Assembly: GCA_029255685.2 (NCBI GenBank)
Contig: CM055312.2
Coordinates: 79,118,369 to 79,182,368 of the forward strand
Source: Silene conica
Lineage: Eukaryota; Streptophyta; Magnoliopsida; Caryophyllales; Caryophyllaceae
Length of the DNA stretch: 64,000 nucleotides
Reading direction: 5' to 3'
Shown here: one piece after another, positions 41,164 to 52,840 of the stretch
Position numbering within the stretch: the stretch's first letter is position 1
How the letters are laid out: each line of letters begins with the position of its first letter
Position numbers and translations under genes: made by a program
The notes under the pieces: generated by a model
The model's database searches: none
Told to the model about the DNA's origin: nothing
The model's input: the letters and a program-made list of their open reading frames with translations, nothing else

Positions 41164-41543
41164 TATAGCGCAATTTTTGAAATGTTTATACACAATTTTG
41201 ATTAGATTAATATAGAAGTTAAACGGAAAATCTAAAACTTTAGTTATTCAAACTTTATAATGCAACGCTTGAAATCAAGTCGTGATTTGAAAATGAAATT
41301 TAGACCGGAATCTGTATATGTGTGAGGACTTATGAGTTTGGCTTTGCCATTTGTTGGGATAATTATAACTGTTGCCACATATTTCAAGTCTCTACACTTT
41401 GGCGCCACATATAAGATGAAGATCTTGGTGATTTTGTGTCATAAAATCGTATATCTATAATGACACAGACAATGGGCATTCACAGGTGAATTCTCTTATG
41501 AATGAAGTACCGAATGCTTGTATGGGATGGTGGATTGGTGGTT
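41164..41543. other. Duplicated 3' flank of the synthetase gene
   Basis: Matches 29025-29405 with scattered changes. It is interrupted at 41547 by a Harbinger derivative and resumes at 43606. Confidence 0.85.
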
Positions 41544-41546
41544 TTA

Positions 41547-43602
41547 GAGCATCCTCAACCATGAGGAATGCTCTCCTTGACAATGTGAGTATTGCCTGTT
41601 GAGGATTAAATGAGGGCTCCAATCATGAGGAATGATCCTCAACAAAATGAGGATGAAAGGACTCACTGAAGTATTGAGACCATCTCCAACCATACACTAT
41701 ACTCCTCATTTCACTCTCTCTAATCACTTCTTACTCATCCACCTCATTATTCCTGAACTTTTCAATTTACAACAAAAATATTCCTCCAACAATAATTTAC
41801 ACTTATTCTTCATTACTTTCTTTCATAAATTATCTCTCTTACTTTAACCTACCCCACACATTTTTACATCAAAAAATTATTTTTGTAATTTATTCGGGTT
41901 TTCAACTCGATAATTATTCGATTTCGATTTTATTATAAAAAACAGGGAACCGTTTTTTTCCAAGACAATTATTGAGCTTATTAATTATTGTTATAACTTA
42001 TAAGCTCGATAACTTTTATAACTCAAAAAATTAAATAGATAGTTGAGGACAATATAGTCGTTGGTAATTTAAATAGAGAAATTTTGAATTCAAACTACAA
42101 CAAAATAATGACTCAGTCAATTTAATCAAACGACTACTTGCGAATATTACATAAATTTAATTAAACATAAAAATGCATAAAACGATAAAGGAAATACAAT
42201 AAATTAAAAGACGGTTGAAAAACAAAATAATACAACACTAATTGAGGTCGCCAAGCCAAATGTTTTCGATTAAATATGCTCTTAACACTTGATGTGACCT
42301 TGTATTTCTTATACGATTTCTTAAATGTCCGTTAGAAAACGATGTAAATAAAATCAAAAATGGAAGAGAAGAAAAAATATGTCAAATATTACTACCTATT
42401 TGTAGAGAGAGAAAAAATAGAAATTATGGCGTTATTATTTTTTTCAAAAAAATCAATTACATATCAATTATTTAGACAAATAAAATTTACTTAACAAAAT
42501 AATAACTAAATAATTCATCCTCCACCCATATGACATCATCAAAATAAAAAATAAAAACCAATTTTCTTCTCTTCTTGTGCAGCGTTTCAATCCTCAATGT
42601 TTAGCACAATGCTTTCTTCCTCAATTATTTGAGGATCAATATTCATTGTTGGAGACCTTCATGTGCTATTCCTCAAGTTTTCAAGTAGAGCAATCCTCAT
42701 GGTTGAGGATGCTCTGAGGAAGAAGTAGCGGAGCGTGAAGAGGAGAGAAGGAGAGCAATTGCATTTGTTTTTTCATTTTTTATGTGGTTTGATGATGTCA
42801 TAGTTTTTGTACATCTTTTATTTAGTTTTTGTTTTGTTAAGTAAATTATATTTACTTAAATAATTGATATATAATTGATTTTTTTGACAAAAATAATTAC
42901 AACATAATTTCTATTTTTTTTCTCTACAATTAGGTAGTAATATTTGACATATTTTTCCTTATCTTTCATATTCGTTTTCTAATTGACATTTAAGATTCAT
43001 AATTGAATAACATTTAAAAAAAATAATGTAAATTGATAACTCATAATTGATAACATTTAAATTAAAATGACGAAAAAAATAAACTGAACACGTAAATTAT
43101 GACATCTGATGACGATGATTCTCACCGACAACAATATGTTTATGTACCATGTCGTTGTTGTGTACTAATGTTTCCTATTATTGTAACGGTCGTACTTCGT
43201 GTTTTGTTTAGGTCATTATTCAATAATTTGCTTATTAAAAGTCTTGCTAGAACGTTTTAATTTTCGTAATTGTGGTTTGTCCCGTAAAATTAATTACATG
43301 TTTTAAATGTTGTGTCTTTTTTATTTTTGAAATTGTCTTGGAAAAAAATCGAAATCGAATAACTATCGAGTTGAAAACCCGAACAAATTACAAAATTAAT
43401 TGTTTGATGTAAATAATGTGTGGGGTAGGTTGAAGTAAGAGAGATAAATGATGAAAGAGAGTAATGAGGAATAAGCGTAAATTATTGTTGGAGGAATATT
43501 TTTGTTGTAAATTGAAAAGTTGAGGAATAATGAGGTGGATGAGTAAGAAGTGATTAGAGAGAGTGAAATGAGGAGGAGTATTGAGTATGGTTGGAGATGG
43601 TC
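41547..43602 (-). mobile_element. Harbinger deletion derivative with a second one nested in it
   Basis: Outer ends are GAGCATCCTCAACC and, inverted, GACCATCTCCAACC, with TTA on both sides (41544-41546 and 43603-43605). The source locus at 29410 has one TTA and no insertion. The right part, 42718-43602, is the inverse of the full element's 13130-13510 joined directly to about 17815-18150. All of the transposase and ORF1 are therefore deleted. The inner element lies at 41678-42714. Confidence 0.92.
41678..42714 (+). mobile_element. Inner Harbinger deletion derivative (1037 bp)
   Basis: Ends GACCATCTCCAACC and GGTTGAGGATGCTC, flanked by TGA on both sides (41675-41677 and 42715-42717). Its middle (about 42030-42330) matches 14200-14530 of the full element, so it still carries the last codons of the transposase. 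It then jumps to sequence matching about 17918 onward. The deletion differs from that of the outer element. Confidence 0.92.
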
Positions 43603-43707
43603 TTACTACCATGGAGTTCTTAAATTAAACGTGCTAAGAAACGAAGGATTTACTTCGTATTATAGGAGATGGAGGAGGGACGGCGAGAATATTTATTGAG
43701 TTTTTTT

Positions 43708-43763
43708 TGGGAGGATAATACATTTTTTTTTTTTTTTTTGGTACAATGGGAGGATAATACATT
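43708..43763. mobile_element. Tiny poly-T insertion with a 17 bp target duplication
   Basis: TGGGAGGATAATACATT occurs at 43708-43724 and again at 43747-43763. Between the copies are 22 bp, a T run plus GGTACAA. A long target duplication with a homopolymer tail suggests a severely truncated SINE or LINE insert read on the minus strand. Confidence 0.55.
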
Positions 43764-43860
43764 AATACCTCACATTTAGCTTGTTTCCAGAAAATACCAG
43801 ATAATAATTGAGATCACGATTTAACTTTGCAAATGCTCGGATCTATGCTATATAGGCCTA

Positions 43861-43890
43861 CTAGATTAAAACCCGTGCAAAGTTGCACGG
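43861..43890 (-). mobile_element. Helitron 3' terminus, minus strand
   Basis: On the minus strand ACCCGTGCAA pairs with TTGCACGGGT and is followed by TTTAATCTAG, then T. The element would extend rightward from here; its 5' end was not found. Confidence 0.75.
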
Positions 43891-44575
43891 GTATATATAA
43901 AATCGTTTAAAATTTGACTTAAAATGTATAGCAAAGCTAATGTTTTCTCCATCCACTTTAAACTCCTTACTTTATATTTGAACATATCTTAAGCATTTTT
44001 GTCGGTCATTTTGAATCCAACTTTATCATATGTTTATTCAATGATTTTGACAGATAATTACACTAATAAAGGTTCTTAAGATAACAAAACCAGAGTTATG
44101 ATGATTTTTGTAACTCGTTCAAATGCAATACTCATGCATTACAATTAAAGATGTTAAATTTTAATCCAACCCAACATTAATCCTGAATATTTGATCCATT
44201 TTACGGTCAAGTCATGTAAATTATGAAATGCAATTCGTGAGATATACGACTCTTAATGGCTCGTCATTTCAGGGTTAAACCTGATAAATTGAATATAAGT
44301 TTATATTAAAAGTATGTCAAATATTACGAAAACATTAATAATTATTTTATATAATTATTTTATGAAATTATTTAATTTAATTTCTATGTATAAAAAATTG
44401 TATAATTATAAATCATACTGAGCTACTATTAAGTTATGATTTTTAATTCACAAAGATGATAAATTTTTTTTAATAAAACTTAAATTTTGATTTTACAATT
44501 ATTCAATGTAAGAACTATTATTTCAATAAGTAATGAATACGTAGTATGATTAAAATAGTAGTATCAATATCAATA
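43891..44575. other. AT-rich DNA inside the minus-strand Helitron
   Basis: No coding frame, RNA gene or bounded repeat recognised. Confidence 0.45.
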
Positions 44576-44597
44576 TCAATATATATACTTAAAAGAG

Positions 44598-45112
44598 GAA
44601 CTTTTCGAGCGATTTCATTGGTTCAAGTTTTTTGAATTATTTAAGTAATTATAATTATATGATAAAAAAAAATTATAAATCAAATATTTAAATAAAATAT
44701 AGCATATTAAAATATAAAATATTATTCAAATTAAAAAAAATACTTTCTTATAGGAGTTTTAGATAATTATATCTCTACTTGAATTCTATAATTATATATG
44801 TAAAATTACAAGAGTCCTATCATAATTATAGTTATAGTTATACCTTATACCTTAATATGTAAACTTTTCGAGCGATTTCAAATTTTTTGAATTATTTAAG
44901 TAATTATAATTATATGATAAAAAAAATTATAAATCAAATATTAAAATAAAAATATAGCATATTAAAGTATAAAATATTATTCAAATTAAAAAATACTTTC
45001 TTATAGGAGTTTTAGATAATTATATCTCTACTTGAATTTTATAATTATATATTTAAAATTACAAGAGTCCTATCACAATTATAATTATAGTTATACCTTA
45101 TACCTTAATATG
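44598..45112. repeat. Tandem duplication of about 270 bp
   Basis: Two successive copies begin CTTTTCGAGCGATTTCA (near 44598 and 44868) and end ACCTTATACCTTAATATGT. They differ by small indels and substitutions. The unit starts within the Helitron's 5' terminal region. Confidence 0.9.
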
Positions 45113-45267
45113 TTTATATTATATATATCCATATATTTTCATTCTAAAAATTTGTTTAGATTGTTGCACATTGCATTAGTCTATTCATCGGTGTTTTTCT
45201 TTGGATTAGATTATTGTCTAATGAATTTCCAACAAGTCTTATTGATTTAGTATATGTGTAGGCAAAA

Positions 45268-45467
45268 AGTCTCATTGAAGACGGACACTATTCGTCATAA
45301 GTTATTATGCGGTACTTGATAAATTGAGTGAAAATTAAATGGAGCACCCCATACAAGCCACAAATTAAGTGGAATTAAACGGAGCATTCTTTCTACTCGT
45401 GATATTGTGAGAGAAACACTATTCTCTTTCAGCTTATAACGGATAGTGCACGTTTTCAATGAGACTA
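45268..45467. mobile_element. Foldback MITE with 33 bp inverted ends
   Basis: The left arm GTCTCATTGAAGACGGACAC and the right arm (inverse, GTCTCATTGAAAACGTGCAC) are imperfect inverted copies of about 33 bp. Related to the CACAAATTCTC family by its ACGGATAGTG/TCATTGAA motifs. Target duplication not resolved. Confidence 0.68.
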
Positions 45468-45500
45468 CCCGATGTATAGGTGAGCACATATTATGATTTG

Positions 45501-45597
45501 GAATTTGATGAAGATGTAATAATCAGTATTACTCGGTAAGAGTCACTTGAATTTGATGAAGATGTAACAGTCAGTATTACTCGGATAAGAGTCACTT
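45501..45597. repeat. 48 bp tandem duplication
   Basis: GAATTTGATGAAGATGTAA with its following CAGTATTACTCGG and AGAGTCACTT is repeated with a 48 bp period and three small differences. Confidence 0.85.
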
Positions 45598-45599
45598 TA

Positions 45600-48500
45600 A
45601 TTTTATTTAAATTTTTAACGAGTACCATAAATATTTCAATTTTTTTGTACATTTAATAAAAGCTATCAAGCCAAACATTGTAAGCTTATTGGTATATACA
45701 TAAAAGAGTGATTCACGACATCATTATCACTCAGTTTCTGTAGTTTCTAAATCTTGCATTATTTGTAGGTAGTGATGGACTGGTGGTTACAGCTTTATTA
45801 CATTTAATTTTTTTTGCTTAACTTAATTATACGTTTCTATGCAACATAATTGTGTTAATTAACAACAGATTGATTACATTATAATTGTCTCGCTTTTGTT
45901 TTAGGATAGTAAGTTTTTTCTCCTCTCGCTGTTGATTTGGTTTTGATTGAAAATATCATTTGTTAGAGTTTAAAAGAATGATTTAAATAAAAAGTTTATC
46001 AATATAATTTGAAACGAAAATGTATGATTTTACCATACGTTCATTTTAGAGTTTGAGTGGCACTAATATTGTTGGCAAGTGATTACTTTAAGTTGTAAAC
46101 AAACACTTCAATTTTATATTTTTTTCTATAGAAATTTATCCACTCATCGTCGAGATAAAGGACAATAATTAGATAAAATTTGATTAAAGAAAGGATTTCT
46201 AAGCTATCTAAATGAATTCTAAGTAATCTAAATGAAATTAGAGAAGAGTCATATGCTTTTTCAACTTTCGTACGGACTAATAACACATTTGGCGTATAAT
46301 TTTAGTTACAATGAAATTCTATTGAATACTAATTCTAATTTAAGAGTCTGTCTCTCTTATAGCAGAGATGAAGCTCGAATGAACACAATAAATAAGTAAA
46401 AATTGTTAGTAGGAAATTGAACCCTTGCCTAGATGAAATTTGTAATAACCAACTCTGCTACTTCTTTAAAAATGTCTTCCTACTCATACATATTATACCT
46501 TATTTTTTAGGCACGAGTCATGTCCCTGAGGGCTCAAGCGTAGCTTTTCCTCTGTTTTTGATGATCACAAGCATAACCTACCTTCTCCCAGCCCACTTTA
46601 CCCTTCGACTTGCCCATTTGTCTCCGTCACAAATGAGAATTTGTGTTAGGTACTAATAAAGAAGGATTAGGAATGTGCTATAATTGAATGAAAAATTATG
46701 CCTACCCCTCAGTCTCAATCTTTCTTTGGTTTTTTTAAATTTTCCGACAAACATTTTAATCAAATGAAAGCACATGACTAGAACACAGATGGAGTATTAT
46801 TTGGTTAGCGAATTAGAATTGAAATGTTTGAGTAATTTAATCGATTTGAATATAAAGTCTCATCGAGCCATTTTATGGGCAGGGTTTGAAATTTGTTATG
46901 GTTATTTATAACTTGACATTCAACGGGGGTTTATAAGACAGAATACTGCTCGTGCATCGCACAGACAATAAATAAACTTGGAATTGGAGTTTGACTAGCG
47001 TGTTCGTTTTGGACTCAATAGCCCGGTTTGTTAATTAACACTTAGATTAAGTTTTATCAGATAAGCTCGGGTATGCGGTATATAATAGAATATAATACTA
47101 ACGTGTTGTGCTGAACTATTTAATATCCAATTTGAATAGTTTCACAATGAGGTGACTTAATTTCATGTTCTGGGAATAATTCTCTATAATTTATATATGC
47201 CCATTATGTTGGTATATAGTTGTTTATAACCGAATCTATAAGTAAAATTTTGGGCACTGAATTTTCTGTACTTGTGTTAAGCCGTTTAGGCCTCATATTT
47301 AGGAATTTTCAAATACCAAATCGGTAATCTTAACCATTTCTGAAAAATTTCGGGTAGCAACCAATGCAATTAGCTAGATTCTCCCTTTTAATAATCTTGA
47401 TTAGAAAATTATGATAAATGGTCACTTAAAATAAGGTTCTTTTCTAAACAATGCTTTAAAAAAATTGAGTAATAAATATAAAAGAAATTAATTTTGCAGC
47501 AATATCACTTAAAAGAAAGTCTTAATTACTATCTTAATAAAAATAATATTATTCGGCTATGTTTATAAAAAAACATATAATTAAATTTTCCACTAGAACA
47601 TCAAAATATTTATACAAATATAATTGCGATACTACAGGTTTTGCACTTGAGGGCATCTGGATATCAAGATACAATTATTGCACAAGAATTTGACACGTCA
47701 AAAATTAAATATTATTGTACGCAATGTGAAAGCTGGGTTATTTTGGTAAAATAAAATTTTGAGTGGACCTTTGTATTATTTTATTGTTTTTATATTTAAA
47801 GTATCTAATCCAAAGGCAAAATAAAACTGATAAAACAATAGAATTTCAATATAAAGAAAGATGATAGTATGTTTTAATTCGAGATCTTTTATTGAAATTT
47901 GGATTTTCTAACAATATACCACCTTAAATCAAATGAATACGGCTTGGTAAAAAATATGGCACTTGTATTTCAATTTTCAAGAGTAATTACCATGCTTAAC
48001 ATTTCATGATTTTTCTTAGTTTTTGTACAATATCGCAAAATAAGTTATATAAATAATGAAACTACGGGTAACATAGGTAATTAGTCGAGCGAAAAATAAG
48101 TCTCTTATTAATGGGAAATTGATGATAAATTCTTTAAAGCCACTGTTGCGATCTGACTCGGGCAACACCGATGCTTGATACTTAAAAAATGAATTTTTGG
48201 AGTGATTTCATTGCCTAATGCTTCCGCTTAATAAATAAATACAATTTATTTTAAGTAGATAAAACATCTGATATAAAAAGTAAAATACTATTATTTTTTA
48301 AGGATCATATTAGATATAATAAACTATTATTTTTTGGAGTTTTCGAGTTTTCTATACAATTACCCGTTTACCTCCCGTTGATCTCAGATAATTGCTACAC
48401 AGCTAATTGCATTAGTGAAATTATACTCTCTTTTACACTTGAATCCCAGTTATATTAAGATTATTAATTTGTTAAATGCTTTGTATACGACTTTTTAAGT

Positions 48501-48830
48501 ACTTGGGTTATATTTGAAGAACTTAACTGCATACACAATATAAAATATTATATAAGAAAACAATACTCGACTTAGCTAAAAAAAATTGATAATTTAATAT
48601 GACATTGACCAAAAAACGATTAACTGGAAATATAATAGTAGTACTTGGCTACACTACTCGGAATAATTTGCATTACGGAGCACCGAATTCGGGTCAAATT
48701 TGGAAAATATCGGATTTTCAATAGTCATAAACTGCATAAAAGTCATGATAAATCATACACTTCTATTATATTCGTTATAAAAATGTCTTCAAAGCAATAA
48801 TTTCAAGATAAATATTCAGAAATTATTTTT
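45600..48830. other. Helitron interior, no genes recognised
   Basis: AT-rich DNA with only short chance frames. A truncated CACAAATTCTC-family terminus (inverted) lies at about 46624-46646, and a Stowaway-like end (GATGGAGTA) near 46790. Confidence 0.45.
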
Positions 48831-49160
48831 GATATTACCCGGCCAACGGCCGGGCATGAAATCTAGTATATATACTTAAAAGAGGAACTTTTCGAGCAAT
48901 TTCATTGGTTCAAATTTTGTAAATTGTTTAAGTTATAAAATATTGAGATAAGATAGATATATTAGTACTTAATTCTAAAATATTAAAAATATCTATCTAT
49001 CTATCTATATTATTAAAGGAAGTTTTTTTCGAGCGACGTGATTGATTGAAGAATATAATAAGAAATTTCAAAATAAAAATAAAAAAATAAAATAAATTAG
49101 TAGTTGAGTTGTTCACATATTAGAATTTATTATACGGTTTAGTTTCATGATTTTAGAATT

Positions 49161-49346
49161 CACAAATTCTCATTGTAGACGGAGAGTATCCGTCCCAAGA
49201 AGAAGACGGATACCATTTTGTCTCACAAAATGCCCATTTAGAGGAGAGAGGAAAGCACATGGAGGTGCCCCACCTTGTCCCCCTATTCGTTTTGTGAGTG
49301 TCATTATCCGTCTCTCCACACGACCCGTCACAAGCAAGACTAACTG
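49161..49346. mobile_element. Mutator-like MITE (186 bp), best-preserved member
   Basis: Starts CACAAATTCTCATTG, ends GCAAGACTAACTG, and is flanked by the perfect 9 bp TTTAGAATT (49152-49160 and 49347-49355). A GACGG motif follows the terminus at both ends. Confidence 0.9.
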
Positions 49347-49355
49347 TTTAGAATT

Positions 49356-49643
49356 TGTGTTGTAATAGAAAAAAGAAAGACACATTGTCAACAAGGATAT
49401 AACAAGTATTATAATTGAGATTGTTACTGTACGGTACGAGTACAATACGAACAATTTAGTCACCAAATAAAACAAAATAAGATATTGTTTTGATTTGGCT
49501 AAAGGATATCGGTTTGTATTTCTATAGGGGTTAAAGTTCAAATTTAAAGTGTCAACATGCCATATTAGGGCCTTTTTTTTTGTTGCGAGCCATTCAAAAG
49601 GAACTCCGCTTCAAGTTTGTTTTCGGTGTAGTCTGTATACTCA
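49356..49643. other. Unassigned AT-rich DNA
   Basis: Helitron-internal sequence between the MITE and the first minisatellite element; nothing recognised. Confidence 0.4.
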
Positions 49644-50341
49644 GGCCCTGTTCTTTTGAACTTCAAGTCACTTAATTTAAGTTCACTTCAGATCCTATAA
49701 GTTCAGTTCAGTTCAGTTCAGTTCCTATAAGTTCAGTTCAGTTCCTATAAGTTCAGTTCAGTTCAGATCCTATAAGTTCAGTTCAGTTCAGTTCCTATAA
49801 GTTCAGTTCAGTTCAGTTCAGTTCCTATAAGTTCAGTTCAGTTCAGTTCAGTTCCTATAAGTTAAGTTCAGTTCAGTTCAGTTCCTATAAGTTCAGTTCA
49901 GTTCAGTTCCTATAAGTTCAGTTCATATAAACTCAATTAAGAAAAGTTATATACGGAGTATTATTTTTAACAACCGATACAAACATTTCGCTTTAATTAT
50001 TCGATACACGTCATCTATAAAAAAAACAACTCATTAATAATTTACCCGTCTTTTACTCTCTAATTAATGTCAAACTATCATCCTCATTAATGCCAAAAAA
50101 CAACAATTCATCATACGATGCCCTCACCCTCACCAATTGTCACTCTCCCATTAATCAATTTCTTCATCACCATTGTTAGAGAAAATAAATGGGTAGAGAA
50201 AATTGTAATAGTGAATTATTTTTATCGTAATGTAATTGTAGTATAATGTATGAACTATGAACAAACCATTATATATAAAGTTGAAAATATTTTAAACTAC
50301 CTTGTGTTTTAGACTAATTTTTTATCAATGTCATCTATTGG

Positions 50342-50381
<40 letters not shown>

Positions 50382-50785
50382 CAATAATAATAATAACAAT
50401 AATAATAATAATAACAACAATAATAACAATAATAATAATAATAATAGTTAACTTAATTTAAAATAAAGTTAATTAAGTTCGGATTTTATAAGTTCAGTTT
50501 AGATCTTATAAGTTAAGTTAAGTTCAGATCCTATAAGTTAAGTTCAGTTCAATTCAGTTCCTATAAGTTCAGTTCAGTTCCTATAAGTTCAGTTCAGTTC
50601 AGTTCAGTTCCTATAAGTTCAGTTCAGTTCCTATAAGTTCAGTTCAGTTCAGTTCCTATAAGTTCAGTTAAGTTCAGTTCCTATAAGTTCAGTTCAGTTC
50701 CTATAAGTTCAGTTCAGTTCAGTTCAGATCCTATAAGTTCAGTTCAGTTCAGTTCAGTTAAGTTTCAGTCCAAAAGAACAGGGCC
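49644..50785. mobile_element. Tourist-like element filled with a GTTCA minisatellite, copy 1 (1142 bp)
   Basis: Inverted ends GGCCCTGTTCTTTTG, flanked by TCA on both sides (49641-49643 and 50786-50788). Two arrays (about 49700-49925 and 50485-50760) consist of CCTATAA followed by two to four GTTCA pentamers, in the same direction in both arrays. The unique middle has an (AAT)n tract. No coding frame. Confidence 0.9.
50342..50446. repeat. (AAT)n microsatellite, copy 1
   Basis: About 100 bp of AAT triplets with AAC interruptions inside the first minisatellite element. Confidence 0.95.
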
Positions 50786-50887
50786 TCAGTACTTCAAGTT
50801 TCTCAATTACTTATCATACTACTCCTGGTATTGGTGGTGATGTGGTATCATAACCCAATACCAACTGGCAAGAGCATTCTCTTATTA

Positions 50888-51595
50888 GGCCCTGTTCTTT
50901 TGGACTTCAAGTCACTTAACTTAAGTTCACTTCAGATCCTATAAGTTCAGTTCAGTTCAGTTCAGTTCCTATAAGTTCAGTTCAGTTCCTATAAGTTCAG
51001 TTCAGTTCCTATAAGTTCAGTTCAGTTCAGATCCTATAAGTTCAGTTCAGTTCAGTTCCTATAAGTTCAGTTCAGTTCCTATAAGTTCAGTTCAGTTCAG
51101 TTCAGTTCCTATAAGTTAAGTTCAGTTCAGTTCAGTTCCTATAAGTTCAGTTCAGTTCAGTTCCTATAAGTTCAGTTCATATAAACTCAATTAAGAAAAG
51201 TTATATACGGAGTATTATTTTTAACAACCGATACAAACATTTCGCTTTAATTATTCGATACACGTCTATATAAAAAACTCATTAATAATTTACCCGTCTT
51301 TTACTCTCTAATTAATGTCAAACTATCATCCTCATTAATGCCAAAAAAACAACAACTCATCATACGACGCCCTCGCCCTCACCAATTGTCACTCTCCCAT
51401 TAATCAGTTTCTTCATCACCATTGTTAGAGAAAATAAATTGTTAGAGAAAATTGTAATAGTGAATTATTTTTAGCGTAATGTAATTGTAGTATAATGTAT
51501 GAACTATGAACAAACCATTATATATAAAGTTGAAAATATTTTAAACTACCTTGTGTTTTAGACTAATTTTTTATCAATGTCATCTATTGGATAAC

Positions 51596-51627
<32 letters not shown>

Positions 51628-52014
51628 CAACAACAATAATAACAATAATAATAATAATAATAACAACAATAATAACAATAATAATAATAATAATAGTTAA
51701 CTTAAATTAAAATAAAGTTAATTAAGTTCGGATTTTATAAGTTTAGTTCATATCCTATAAGTTAAGTTCAGTTCAGATCCTATAAGTTCAGTTCAGTTCC
51801 TATAAGTTCAGTTCAGTTCCAATAAGTTCAGTTCAGTTCCTATAAGTTCAGTTCAGTTCCTATAAGTTCAGTTCAGTTCAGTTCCTATAAGTTCAGTTCA
51901 GTTCAGTTCCTATAAGTTCAGTTCAGTTCCTATAAGTTCAGTTCAGTTCAGTTCAGATCCTATAAGTTCAGTTCAGTTCAGTTCACTTAAGTTTCAGTCC
52001 AAAAGAACAGGGCC
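50888..52014. mobile_element. Tourist-like element filled with a GTTCA minisatellite, copy 2 (1127 bp)
   Basis: Same inverted ends and architecture as copy 1, flanked by TTA on both sides (50885-50887 and 52015-52017). The unique middle (about 51185-51590) is nearly identical to that of copy 1, while array lengths differ. The two elements are only 102 bp apart. Confidence 0.92.
51592..51697. repeat. (AAT)n microsatellite, copy 2
   Basis: AAT triplets with AAC interruptions, the counterpart of 50342-50446. Confidence 0.95.
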
Positions 52015-52017
52015 TTA

Positions 52018-52840
52018 GTGAAGACAATTCCGATAGATGATGTTTGAGAGACTAAAAAATCCAACCATCTTATAACTACACAAACTCAATGAAATATAGA
52101 ATTACATACTCGAGATACCACGCACATACATGGTACTCATTGTATAATTTAACTTTCATTTCTCAATAATTTAATTTTCATTTCACAAGACTCAAGAGTT
52201 GTATGAAAGTATATATTAATGACATCAACCGATTTTAAGTTAGGTGAGTCCTTAACAAGGTACAAGGGTTAAAGATTGGTGGTCTGATCCAATAACCTAT
52301 TATATAATGTACATATTTAGGGATCTTAGTCCCAAAAATCCCCACCCTTAATAATGAGAAATAATAATTAGAGTTGTACTTATCTTCGAACTAATACTCC
52401 ATCCATTTTCGGTCATATGTTAACCTATTCCATTATGGCATTATGTAAGAAGTTAATAAGATAGACGATTGCTAAGAATTTGACGGAAGAGTCCTAAACG
52501 CATAAGAAATTTGTGGTGCAAAATATTTTATACTATGGAGTTTAGACTTGAAGTGTGCACCGTTGATTTTCACAAAATTCTTATAAGGAGTACGGAGAAT
52601 GGTATATTGAGTATATCACATAAGTAGTCCAATTTTTTTACATATTAATATTCTTTTAGTGGTCCAAGATTATGTTAACAAATTATACACATACTAATAT
52701 AAGGTAAACGACGGAGTACTATGGAAGAGACTATTATTTGTGACGTACTTTCAAGGATTGGGGTAGCGATTGCGTATTGACGACTTTGTACCAAAATAAA
52801 AGAGCTCTTAATAAAAGTTGAGTTGAATTATCGTGTAACA
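52018..52840. other. Helitron-internal AT-rich DNA
   Basis: No coding region. A Stowaway-like terminus (ATACTCCATCCATTTTCGG) lies near 52391. Confidence 0.45.

Larger units (their letters stand above)
44578..48866 (+). mobile_element. Helitron (about 4.3 kb), non-autonomous
   Basis: The putative 5' end ATATATACTTAAAAGAGGAAC is near 44580. The 3' end is the hairpin CCCGGCC/GGCCGGG at 48838-48854 followed by CATGAAATCTAG ending at 48866. A second element starting with nearly the same 5' sequence begins directly after it. The interior has no Rep/helicase or RPA frame. It contains a 270 bp tandem duplication and a foldback MITE near 45.3 kb. Confidence 0.62.

Noticed and set aside
46940-46980. 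Possible Helitron hairpin near CTCGTGCATCGCACAG
   Set aside because: The stem is imperfect and no CTAG follows at the right distance.
49170-49541. 123-codon frame on the minus strand
   Set aside because: It lies across a MITE with inverted ends and has no recognisable domain.
49700-52000. Regular short repeats that might be taken for a CRISPR array
   Set aside because: There are no unique spacers of constant length; the variable part is only the number of GTTCA pentamers, and the host is a plant nucleus.
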